A stretch of 64,000 nt of DNA from an uncultured Blautia sp. (GTDB taxonomy: Bacteria; Bacillota; Clostridia; Lachnospirales; Lachnospiraceae): contig CAMNTH010000010.1 of the NCBI GenBank assembly GCA_946557785.1, positions 1 to 64,000 on the forward strand, given 5' to 3'. Numbering within the stretch: position 1 is the first letter of the stretch; each line of letters opens with the position of its first letter. Made by a program: the position numbers and the translations under genes. Positions 35,624-43,629 of the stretch are shown here, piece by piece. A model generated the notes under the pieces. That model made no database searches. It was not told the DNA's origin and saw nothing but the letters and a program-made list of their open reading frames with translations.

Positions 35624-36295
35624 TCAGCCGTATATCCTGCACACGGCATATTTTGAAAACGCAGCTGCACGGCAGTTTGAAAGCTGTACCGCATCCCGGA
35701 TAACATCCGGAAGATATTCATCCCACTTCACTTCAAGGATGATCGGCGCATCGCCGGCCGGAACCATCACACAGTTGGGATTCAAAAAATCCGTGCAGTT
35801 TAGTCCTGTACGGATATGATAATCAAGAGTTACTCTCACATTGCCCGGTGCAAATACAAAAGGTTCTCTTGTATAATCCACGATTGTTTTCGGCCTAAGC
35901 CCCTGACTCATCATCTTGCTGTAAAGCTCAACGATCAGCGGGACACCACTCTTTATCATCCACTCATAATCGCCATCCACAATAGCCTGTGCCTGTTCTT
36001 TTGAAATGACTGCGCATTCCTTAAGGCACAAGCCATTCACCTTGCTCTTTTTTTCCAAATGAATCAAGGACGTATCATTATTATAAAACCGGCTTCGAAA
36101 CTTTTCTCGGATGTTTACACCATCTATCTTTTCTCTTAATGCTTTGTCCCGGGCATTGTCAAAATACAAACTCCGGATCACATATTTTCCGTCAATGGTA
36201 TGTACATCCCATTTTGCAATAGCTGATAAGCGCTGCCGGAGCACCAGCATGTCGCAAAAGCTTATTTCATGCTTCCATTCGTGTCGGTAGTTCAT
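35624..36295 (-). CDS. VTC domain protein (polyphosphate-polymerase-like)
   Basis: This 223-residue protein is one VTC domain of the triphosphate-tunnel fold. Conserved basic and acidic tunnel residues appear in YRHEWKHEI, YVIRSLYFDN, REKFRSRFY, HLEKKSKVNG, VDYTREPF and ILEVKWDEYLPD. Yeast Vtc4 uses this fold to make polyphosphate from ATP. Bacterial copies next to CotH and DUF4956 are annotated as polyphosphate polymerase domain proteins, without firm biochemistry that I know of. The start follows GGGGGAGGAG. It is the first gene of the three-gene unit just downstream of a sensor kinase gene. Confidence 0.88.
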   Translation of the reverse strand: MNYRHEWKHEISFCDMLVLRQRLSAIAKWDVHTIDGKYVIRSLYFDNARDKALREKIDGVNIREKFRSRFYNNDTSLIHLEKKSKVNGLCLKECAVISKEQAQAIVDGDYEWMIKSGVPLIVELYSKMMSQGLRPKTIVDYTREPFVFAPGNVRVTLDYHIRTGLNCTDFLNPNCVMVPAGDAPIILEVKWDEYLPDVIRDAVQLSNCRAAAFSKYAVCRIYG

Positions 36296-36330
36296 CTCCT
36301 CCCCCCTTTCCTATTTTTTAAACAAAAAAA

Positions 36331-36363
36331 CTCCTGTACTTTGACATTGTCATTGTACAGGAG
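36331..36363 (-). terminator. Terminator of the two-component operon, overlapping a promoter
   Basis: CTCCTGTAC and GTACAGGAG pair, with an inner TGACA/TGTCA stem, followed by a seven-T run on the minus strand. The upstream arm also contains TACAAT, a likely -10 box for the VTC gene. Confidence 0.75.
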
Positions 36364-36401
36364 GAAGATTGAAGTTTTATTGAAGTTTTATTGAAGTTTA
36401 A
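36346..36401 (-). promoter_or_regulatory. Three 11-bp direct repeats and -10 of the VTC operon
   Basis: TTGAAGTTTTA (plus-strand reading) occurs three times in phase at 36369-36379, 36380-36390 and 36391-36401 (last copy one base different). On the minus strand the repeats end 10 bases before TACAAT. No good -35 is present. Spaced direct repeats upstream of a weak promoter fit an OmpR-type response regulator, and such a regulator is encoded just upstream. Confidence 0.65.
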
Positions 36402-36445
36402 AACCATATAAAGAACTTTCGTTCCACGACCTCTTGCTCACAAAA

Positions 36446-37696
36446 TTAAAGTGCAGGTATCTGAACCTGAAATTCTACAAAGCCGTTATAGCACTGTACC
36501 TCTATATGGCCTTTGTGTGCCAGGACAGCTGCTTTTGCAATGGCAAGCCCCAATCCATAATGCTTATCCTCACCGTTGCGCACAGGATCTGCGCGGTAGA
36601 AGCGCTCAAATATCTGCTCCCGATGTTCTCTTGGGATCTCATCCCCTTTATTGAGCACAGAAAGCTGTGCCAAACCATGCTCTTTCTTAAGACTTAAATA
36701 AATTCCCCCCTGTTCCGTGCTGTGGCGGATGGCATTATCAAGAAGGACAGAAACGATCTGCTTAAGCTGGGTACTATTTCCATTCACCATCACCCCTTTT
36801 GCAATATTGCTGCTCATCACAAGGCCTTTCTCAAATGCAATGCTTTCAAAGGGCAGAGCCTCTCCCTCTGCCAGGCGGCTGAAATTAATATGATCCATTT
36901 GCGGTGCAGCATTTTCCGTCCTCGCAAGATCCAGGAGCTGACACACCAGCATTCCCATACGTTCATTTTCATATTGGATATTGGCAAGCCATGGGTTCTC
37001 CCCGATGTCTCTGGACAGAAGCTCTGCATTGGCACTGACCACAGCAACCGGCGTTTTTAATTCATGGCCTGCGTCCGAAATAAACTGCTTTTGCTTTTGA
37101 TAGCTTTCTTCCAGGGGACCTACAATCTTTCTTGCAAGAAATACGGATAAAAAGAAAAACAATGCCAAAGCAATGCCGCCGAAAATAAGCGTATAGCGAA
37201 GCAAAGTAACTGCGTTTTCATTTACGACGGTATTATCCATAAATGCAACCAGGATATACCCATCCTTGTCCGCTTTGAAAAACATCAGATTATCTACCGT
37301 ACCTGTTTCTTTACCGCTGTTTATGACATTCTGCGCTAAATCTTCCAGATCTTCGTCTGTATGTACCATTGGAGAGTTATTTCTGGTCTCAAGAACCTTC
37401 CCATCGTAAGAAAGGGCAACTGTATAAAAAATGGATAGCTGAAACATTGGGGACTCTGTAAAACCAGGGTCAAATCCCCAATTACCATCGCCTGGCGGCG
37501 GCATGTTCGGAGGCATCAATCCCTCCATTGCCTGAGGCGGAGCATACATATACACATGAGCCTTCAGCATCTCCCTGTTTTGTATGACCATCTGGAAATA
37601 GCTGCAGGTATAAATTACCCCCAGGGTTCCCACCAGCAAAAGTACCAAAACGGACATAATTGCTGCAACGATCTTTCTTCTTGATTTTTTAAACAC
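36446..37696 (-). CDS. Sensor histidine kinase
   Basis: This 416-residue membrane kinase has TM1 at about 10-32, an extracytoplasmic sensor (33-165) with an unusual Met/Pro-rich patch (around GLMPPNMPPPGD) and TM2 at about 168-188. The HisKA motif has H211 in DAGHELKTP. The ATPase domain shows LLDNAIRHS and YGLGLAIAKA. It starts with GTG 37696 and overlaps the response regulator by 8 bases. The Met/Pro-rich sensor could bind a metal or surface component; that is a guess. Its likely target is the VTC operon directly downstream. Confidence 0.93.
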   Translation of the reverse strand: MFKKSRRKIVAAIMSVLVLLLVGTLGVIYTCSYFQMVIQNREMLKAHVYMYAPPQAMEGLMPPNMPPPGDGNWGFDPGFTESPMFQLSIFYTVALSYDGKVLETRNNSPMVHTDEDLEDLAQNVINSGKETGTVDNLMFFKADKDGYILVAFMDNTVVNENAVTLLRYTLIFGGIALALFFFLSVFLARKIVGPLEESYQKQKQFISDAGHELKTPVAVVSANAELLSRDIGENPWLANIQYENERMGMLVCQLLDLARTENAAPQMDHINFSRLAEGEALPFESIAFEKGLVMSSNIAKGVMVNGNSTQLKQIVSVLLDNAIRHSTEQGGIYLSLKKEHGLAQLSVLNKGDEIPREHREQIFERFYRADPVRNGEDKHYGLGLAIAKAAVLAHKGHIEVQCYNGFVEFQVQIPAL

Positions 37697-38372
37697 TGCT
37701 GCACCTCAATTCATAGCCAACTCCTCTTACCGCCTTTATTTCCGTATTGGCTCCCACGAAGGCCAGCTTTCTGCGTGTAAAAGACACATACACCTCTACA
37801 TTATTATATTCCGCATCACTTTCAAATCCCCAGATCTTAACTGCAAGCTGCTCCCGCTGAAGAATCTTTCCTCCGTTAGCTACCAGGTATTCCAGAATAC
37901 GGTATTCCTTCTCACTGAGCCTTATGCTTTGGCCATTTGTAATACAGGTCAGGGTAAAGGTACCTGTGTCAAGGGTAATGTCCCCAAATGACAGGTTTCT
38001 GAATGCAGTACAAAAGGTGCGTCTTCCAAGTGCCCTAAGCCTTGCCAGCAATTCCTTTGTCATAAAAGGCTTTGTCAGATAATCGTCTGCACCGCTGTCA
38101 AGACCGGCAACTTTATCATCCAGCTCCGCCTTGGCTGTAAGCATTAGTATAGGGATGGCTATTCCCTTACTCCGGGCTTTTTTGGCGATTTCATAGCCAT
38201 TCATTCCAGGAAGCATCACATCCAGAACTGCAATATCATAAATATTGCTTTCCATGGCAGCCAGCCCCTCAAGACCGTCTGCATAATGATCAACCTCATA
38301 TTTTTCAAGGCGCAGTATCTCGCAAAGAGCCTGGGCCATTCTTTTTTCATCTTCCACCAGCAAAATCCTCAT
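37689..38372 (-). CDS. OmpR family response regulator
   Basis: This is a 227-residue regulator. The receiver domain has the acidic pair ED (7-8), phosphoacceptor D51 (AVLDVMLPG) and the conserved Lys in YLTKPF. A winged-helix DNA-binding domain follows (LSEKEYRILEYL, then YVSFTRRKL and IKAVRGVGYEL). The start follows GGGGGAGGTG. It is paired with the kinase gene and is the natural candidate to bind the 11-bp repeats at 36369-36401. It lies 51 bases after a GT-C-like gene, so read-through from that unit is possible. Confidence 0.94.
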   Translation of the reverse strand: MRILLVEDEKRMAQALCEILRLEKYEVDHYADGLEGLAAMESNIYDIAVLDVMLPGMNGYEIAKKARSKGIAIPILMLTAKAELDDKVAGLDSGADDYLTKPFMTKELLARLRALGRRTFCTAFRNLSFGDITLDTGTFTLTCITNGQSIRLSEKEYRILEYLVANGGKILQREQLAVKIWGFESDAEYNNVEVYVSFTRRKLAFVGANTEIKAVRGVGYELRCSSV

Positions 38373-38423
38373 ACCGTCACCTCCCCCTACGTTCTTTCGG
38401 CATAGGCATACATATAAGAAATC

Positions 38424-40664
38424 TTATTCAAGAACAGTCCTCAAAATATAAGTTCCGTATGTCTCATCCTCAAAGACTTTCTCTCCTAGGCTTTCCAGAA
38501 GAACCATATTCAGCCCTTCCCCATATTTTTCTTTTTCTCTGGCTCCCACAAAAATATAAGATACATCGTACTGCTTCAGCAGCTTTCTTACTTCTTCCCT
38601 GTCTGTAGAAGTATAAATGGTCTCAATGTCAGCACTCTTCTGATTCAAATCTCCCACGTCATTTCTCCAAAGCCACTGGTGCACATACCATCCCAGTACC
38701 GTAGGCAGTCCGGTCATGGCAGAGACCCTGTTAAAAGACGTATAGCTATCCCCATTTGCCTCCAGAACAACAGGCGAATCCTCCGCATTTTTCTTAAGCC
38801 AGCGAATGGCAGCCGCATCTTCGGGAAAATCAGTATCTATAAATGACACCGCATTCAGGCCCTTATACTCAGACGGATACCACACCTCTCCAAACCAGGA
38901 GCGCACACTCTCTCCAAAATACCCGCAGGTACAAACAAGAAGTATCAGTCCAATTACAGAGAAGGCCTTCACGATCTTCTGTCTGGATAAGATCAGCATT
39001 CTGTAAATTCCATATCCCATCGTCATCCCAAACAGCATATAAGCCTGATAGGTCAGCTTAAACATGGTATTTGCCCTGGCATTCCCCTCTTCATAAATGT
39101 CCCGCACATACACAAGCTCCGGGATCATAACTAGTCCAAGTGCACAAAGCCCCATGACCACTGCAAATAAATCCGGTACGCATACAGAGCGCATCCAGGT
39201 ATACAGATTCTTCTTTCTTTTTTTACGAAGCTTTTCCCAAAGCACGCAAAATAGAAGGAGAAGGGTCAGCACTGCCGGAAGTCCCCAAAGCACCATAAGC
39301 TGATGAGGAAGCGAATGATATTTTGCCAATGCAACTCCTTGTACCATAGTCTCAAATTTCAGGGTAAATGGCAGGACTACCACATAGGAAATCAGCAGCA
39401 CCTCTGCCAAGTGCGCCCCTGTCACTGCCAGGATCCGCTTCACTTTCCCCTCCAGGCGCACAATGTTCATAAATAGGACCACGCCGCCTGTCACAACAAA
39501 GTAAATCACAAAATCCCAGAAATTTGTCCACTGAAACATCCCAAGGAGCAAACCTGCCAAAAGGATGTGGGGCATCATAAGCTGTTCCCTGATAAGGGGA
39601 ACCAACTCTGTTTCCCCTAAAATTTTCTGTCTGCGCACCATCTGCATCCATGCATATAAAATTCCCACAAGGAGCAGAACAAACATAATATTCACTACAT
39701 GGGCATGAAGATCTCCCAGCACAAAGGAATAGCAGGGAAACTCGTGAATGGTTTTATCCGGCACATCCGGATCAAATCCAATATACCTTGTCGCATCCGG
39801 GAACCAATAGCTGTCTATTTCTTCTGCCCCGGTAAATTTTTGAACAGCAGGAATCACGATGCCGTAAACAACATAATGCATATTTCCTGCAATAGAAACG
39901 GAAACCCCTGCTGTCAGTCCGGAAACGGCAGGAACCCAGCTTTCCCTTTTATAAAGCCCCGCCCCCAGCCTGTCCTTAGCCATCTGGTAAACCAAAGAAA
40001 AGGGCAGTGTAAATGCAAAGGCCGCAACAAAAGTTCTCATCAGATTATATGTCATCTCCGGTTTGCTGGCAGAAAGCTTTGTAAGAAACACTGCAAAGTA
40101 CTGCCCACCATAATAATAGTTGATATGCCCCTGGGAATACCAAAAATCCACAGCAGGAAGCTCCTTGCTGCGCATCATTGCTTCCATAAACCCATAGTCC
40201 ATGAATTTTTCCGTTCCGTAGGCAGCCGGATGAAAGCCAGCCAGATATGTCCACAGCAGAAATACTGCGAAAAACAGGATTTCTTCCCAATATACCAAGT
40301 CTCCCCTGTTTACGGGAAAGCATTCTATCCCTCTCTTTGTCTGATACCGTAATTTCAGGAAACAGACAGCCCCCAACGCCAAAGAAACACACACACATGT
40401 CAGCGTACTGAATTCTAATAAACCGCATGCCACCAGCCACCAGGTCAGAAAACCGGTCACCGTAATGGCAAGCACCTTGGAAAACATCCACCCCCGGTCC
40501 TCAAACCGCACAAAAAGCCTTCCTGTAAAGGGCATTCCGCCAATTCCCATGACTCCAGCCAGCAAATACCATGTCCAGAATATCCACACATCGCCTTTGA
40601 GCAAAAATGCAGAAAGCCCAAGCAATGCCGCCGCCAGCGCAATTTTTTTCATATGCTTTTTCAT
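38424..40664 (-). CDS. DUF2298-type multi-pass membrane protein (GT-C-like)
   Basis: This 746-residue protein has more than a dozen TM segments. The hallmark of the Chlor_Arch_YYY/DUF2298 family is clear: GTEKFMDYGFMEAMMRSKELP followed by DFWYSQGHINYYYGGQ in the first large loop, with acidic residues as in GT-C glycosyltransferases. The C-terminal ~130 residues are soluble (AAIRWLKKNAEDSP ... VSYIFVGAREK). The start ATG 40664 follows GAGGAGG. It is 43 bases after a second large GT-C-like gene whose C-terminal tail looks related. Probable role: sugar transfer from a polyprenyl donor to a surface acceptor, not proven. Confidence 0.82.
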   Translation of the reverse strand: MKKHMKKIALAAALLGLSAFLLKGDVWIFWTWYLLAGVMGIGGMPFTGRLFVRFEDRGWMFSKVLAITVTGFLTWWLVACGLLEFSTLTCVCVSLALGAVCFLKLRYQTKRGIECFPVNRGDLVYWEEILFFAVFLLWTYLAGFHPAAYGTEKFMDYGFMEAMMRSKELPAVDFWYSQGHINYYYGGQYFAVFLTKLSASKPEMTYNLMRTFVAAFAFTLPFSLVYQMAKDRLGAGLYKRESWVPAVSGLTAGVSVSIAGNMHYVVYGIVIPAVQKFTGAEEIDSYWFPDATRYIGFDPDVPDKTIHEFPCYSFVLGDLHAHVVNIMFVLLLVGILYAWMQMVRRQKILGETELVPLIREQLMMPHILLAGLLLGMFQWTNFWDFVIYFVVTGGVVLFMNIVRLEGKVKRILAVTGAHLAEVLLISYVVVLPFTLKFETMVQGVALAKYHSLPHQLMVLWGLPAVLTLLLLFCVLWEKLRKKRKKNLYTWMRSVCVPDLFAVVMGLCALGLVMIPELVYVRDIYEEGNARANTMFKLTYQAYMLFGMTMGYGIYRMLILSRQKIVKAFSVIGLILLVCTCGYFGESVRSWFGEVWYPSEYKGLNAVSFIDTDFPEDAAAIRWLKKNAEDSPVVLEANGDSYTSFNRVSAMTGLPTVLGWYVHQWLWRNDVGDLNQKSADIETIYTSTDREEVRKLLKQYDVSYIFVGAREKEKYGEGLNMVLLESLGEKVFEDETYGTYILRTVLE

Positions 40665-40707
40665 CTGTTCCTCCTCATATCAAATCTTACATCCATTTCC
40701 CCTGCCA

Positions 40708-42720
40708 TCAATCTTCATAAACCTCATAGACACGAATCCGCTGGTTATCGGAAGTATACACAAGGGGATATGTCCCGGCAATCACGTCTTCCCTGCACTC
40801 CTTTTGCTCGAAGGTCATATCTTCCTCAAACACTATATAGGTAATCCCTTCCTGTTTTATGAGGGATCTCACTGCTTCGCGCTCTGCCGCCGTATAAATT
40901 TCTGCTGCCACTGAAGCCCGGTAATTAGTGTCATACCCGGCAGACCACGCATAATAGGGCCAGCCGCAATACATCATTGCCCCTGACATGGTGATTTCAT
41001 TCATACTATATTCCGGGGTCAGAACCAAATCTTTGCTGTCCAGATTTTCCCCCATCCATTTTGTCAGGCTGCTTTCCATATTCACCCCAACCCGATGACC
41101 CTCATCATTTCCTCTCAGAATCACCCAAAAATCATAAATCCCTGTAGAAATCAGACACACCACCACAGCCAGCGCTCCAAGCTTTAATACCCATCCTCTC
41201 TTAAAAAGCCTGGTCACTGCATCTGCCCAGAAAATTGCCACAAAGGCGTAGGCGATCATTATATATTTATGGTTCACATTAATATCCGGCGTCAGGGAAA
41301 TACAAAAGGCAAAAAATACCGGAAACATAAAGCTCATCAGCAAAGACCGGTCCCGCCGCTTTAAGAACAAAGCCACAAAGCCAAGGCCAAGGAAGAAAAT
41401 GCCGCTCATAAGGAAAAGATACCAAAGCACCCCAATAAGGGACTTGTCCTCTGCCAAAAAGCCCCAGTAAAAAGAAAAAGACATGGCACTTTCCTTGATG
41501 AAAAATCTGGTCTGGCACAGTGTCAGCACCACTGCGCACAGAGCCGTAAGAACATAATCGATCTTGCTGTCTGAAAACACCGCAAAACCCATTAAAATCA
41601 GCAAGCCGCCGATCACAGCAGCTCCGTTCCAAAAGGCACATAATCCCATGAGCGCCCCCACTGCAATTGCTCTGCCACAGTCCTTTGATATCCAGGCTTC
41701 TTTTGTAAACCATCTCTCCTTTAACCAGCGAAGTCCTTTTTCTGTATGGCGGTCTCCCCATTCCAGCCAGTCCAGGTAAACCCAGATTGCTGTACAAACC
41801 ACCACCATCCCAAGAGCCAGATGTCTTTGATTTAAGTATACGTTAAAATTCCATAATCCCCAGTTCTCATTAGGCGTGTACCCGATGAAAGCAGTATTCT
41901 CCTGCAGGGCAGCCCACAAATCTCCTGCCTTGAAGTGCTCTGCTGCAAACAGGAAAAATGCCGTTCCGCTTCGGAAAAAGAACAATACTACTGTCCCCAC
42001 GCCTGCAGCACGCTTCCCGGTGATCCGCGCTGCCAATGCATAAAGCATCATTAAAAAGCCCAGCAGGAACAAAACGCTGATTAAATTATAGGCAAAATCC
42101 ATCCGGATTCCCAGGTATTCCAAATTTCCTGCAAGAAACTGGAACATAAAGTGATATTTCACATCGGCACCGCCATAATGGGGATACTGCGTAGGGAAAT
42201 TATTCCCCATAGAAAAAGACCGCATCATTGCCGTATGAGGAGCATAGTCCCCATATACCGTAAAGCCGGAATACAATACGCCATTCTTGATATGAAACAT
42301 ATAAAACATGATCCATGTAAGAAAGATCAGCAGAAAAAGAAAAAGCAGCGAAGCCATGGGATCCGTCTTTTCTAAAGGGTTCTTTATTCCAGGCAGGCGC
42401 TTATACCCGTATGGCTTCTGCGATCTTCTGAAGCGCATCCCGTACAAAGCTCCAAGCCAAATCAGAACACACCCCATTGCCACAAGGTTTCCATAAAAAA
42501 GAGGACGGCTGCTTCCAAACACAGCACCAGCAAGATAAGAAACTGCATAAGTCATCCAGGTAAGCACCAGCGTCCCAAAAGCCAGGGACGCAGGCCAGAA
42601 AACCCAGCAAAAATTCTCGTTCTCTTTTCTTACAGATCCTGTTTTCTCCGGAAAGAGGAATCCTCCTGCCAGCTCTCTTCCAGCCAAAACAGCTAATACC
42701 ATATACATAACTCCCAGCAT
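40708..42720 (-). CDS. Multi-pass membrane protein, GT-C glycosyltransferase-like
   Basis: This 670-residue protein has about 13 TM segments. The first outer loop holds an acidic motif in YSGFTVYGDYAPHTAMMRSFSMGNNFP, comparable to the Asp-containing loop of GT-C enzymes, then GGADVKYHFMFQF. The C-terminal ~110 residues are soluble and contain EIYTAAEREAVRSLIKQEGITYIVFEED, which resembles the tail of the next gene (IETIYTSTDREEVRKLLKQYDVSYIFVGARE). A promoter (TTTGAA-17-TATACT) stands upstream. I do not recognise a named family. With its neighbour it may form a two-component lipid-linked glycosylation unit. Confidence 0.75.
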   Translation of the reverse strand: MLGVMYMVLAVLAGRELAGGFLFPEKTGSVRKENENFCWVFWPASLAFGTLVLTWMTYAVSYLAGAVFGSSRPLFYGNLVAMGCVLIWLGALYGMRFRRSQKPYGYKRLPGIKNPLEKTDPMASLLFLFLLIFLTWIMFYMFHIKNGVLYSGFTVYGDYAPHTAMMRSFSMGNNFPTQYPHYGGADVKYHFMFQFLAGNLEYLGIRMDFAYNLISVLFLLGFLMMLYALAARITGKRAAGVGTVVLFFFRSGTAFFLFAAEHFKAGDLWAALQENTAFIGYTPNENWGLWNFNVYLNQRHLALGMVVVCTAIWVYLDWLEWGDRHTEKGLRWLKERWFTKEAWISKDCGRAIAVGALMGLCAFWNGAAVIGGLLILMGFAVFSDSKIDYVLTALCAVVLTLCQTRFFIKESAMSFSFYWGFLAEDKSLIGVLWYLFLMSGIFFLGLGFVALFLKRRDRSLLMSFMFPVFFAFCISLTPDINVNHKYIMIAYAFVAIFWADAVTRLFKRGWVLKLGALAVVVCLISTGIYDFWVILRGNDEGHRVGVNMESSLTKWMGENLDSKDLVLTPEYSMNEITMSGAMMYCGWPYYAWSAGYDTNYRASVAAEIYTAAEREAVRSLIKQEGITYIVFEEDMTFEQKECREDVIAGTYPLVYTSDNQRIRVYEVYED

Positions 42721-42770
42721 ACTGCGCCCCCAATATTACCAATCATTTGTTTTTTTATTTCCTGCATTTT

Positions 42771-42799
42771 AGTATATCAAAACTTTCTATCTATTCAAA
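42771..42799 (-). promoter_or_regulatory. Candidate promoter of the GT-C-like gene pair
   Basis: TTTGAA (42794-42799), 17-base spacer and TATACT (42771-42776) lie about 50 bases upstream of the start at 42720. Confidence 0.55.
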
Positions 42800-42825
42800 G
42801 TAGCTTCACAAAATTTTTATACTTT

Positions 42826-43551
42826 TCATATTGCTTTCTCATTCCCTAAGGGCATAAGTCCCTCCTGCTCCAGATATGTAACCACGCCTTCCGCCAATGC
42901 CCGGGCAACCATTTCCTGATATTCCTCTGTCTGCAGAAGAGCTGCCTCATCCGGATTTGTTAAGAATCCGCATTCCGCGATCACAAGGGTTCCTTCGCTT
43001 TTTTTCAGGAGATAATATGTTGTATTGCCCTTGGCCACTCTTGGCCGTTCCACCCCAAGTCCCTTATTCAGGCTGTCCTGCATTATTTTTGCAAGCTTTT
43101 CCCCCTGAGCCGAGTGCTGAAAGTAAAACACCTGCGGACCTTTCACTGCTGCATCCTGATAGCTGTTCTGATGTACGCTCACCGTCAAAACAGGTTTTGT
43201 ATCATTGATCGCTGCAATCCTCCGCTGCATATCCTGGGATTTTTTGCTGTTGGAGGACTCATCATACAAACCTGTATCCTCATCCCGCGTCATCACCACT
43301 GTAAACCCTTTGTTCTCCAGCGCTTTTTTAAGGCGCAGAGAAACCTCCAAATTAATCCTCTTCTCTTCCAACCCGCCAATCCCCAGCATTCCAGGGTCAG
43401 CGCCTCCGTGTCCCGGATCCACGATGATCACATTTTTTTTCACGCCCCCCTGACTCATGCTGTTGGAAACCTCCGCAGCCTGTCTGGATAACACAAAAAA
43501 ACAAACCAGGAGCAGACATGCCATCATCAATTCTGAAATATGTTTTTTCAC
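42826..43551 (-). CDS. cwlD: N-acetylmuramoyl-L-alanine amidase CwlD
   Basis: This 241-residue amidase has an N-terminal membrane anchor/signal (about 5-24) and one Amidase_3 domain. Zinc and catalytic residues are visible in VDPGHGGADPG, GLEEKRINL, TVSVHQNS and VIAECGFLTNPDE. CwlD makes muramic-delta-lactam in spore cortex so that germination enzymes can recognise it. Translation starts at GTG 43551; its ribosome-binding site GGAGGGT (43560-43566) is the 3' arm of the upstream gene's terminator hairpin. Confidence 0.9.
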   Translation of the reverse strand: MKKHISELMMACLLLVCFFVLSRQAAEVSNSMSQGGVKKNVIIVDPGHGGADPGMLGIGGLEEKRINLEVSLRLKKALENKGFTVVMTRDEDTGLYDESSNSKKSQDMQRRIAAINDTKPVLTVSVHQNSYQDAAVKGPQVFYFQHSAQGEKLAKIMQDSLNKGLGVERPRVAKGNTTYYLLKKSEGTLVIAECGFLTNPDEAALLQTEEYQEMVARALAEGVVTYLEQEGLMPLGNEKAI

Positions 43552-43559
43552 GCAAAAAC

Positions 43560-43599
43560 ACCCTCCGGCATATTTATTAAAATATATGTTCCGAAGGGT
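43560..43599 (-). terminator. Terminator of the GH18 gene that contains the cwlD ribosome-binding site
   Basis: ACCCTTCGG and CCGGAGGGT pair (one wobble) around an AT-rich loop that also contains ATAT pairing; GTTTTTGCG follows. GGAGGGT in the 3' arm is 8 bases from the cwlD GTG. Confidence 0.7.
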
Positions 43600-43629
43600 A
43601 TTTTATATCACTTTAATTCAAAGCCATCC

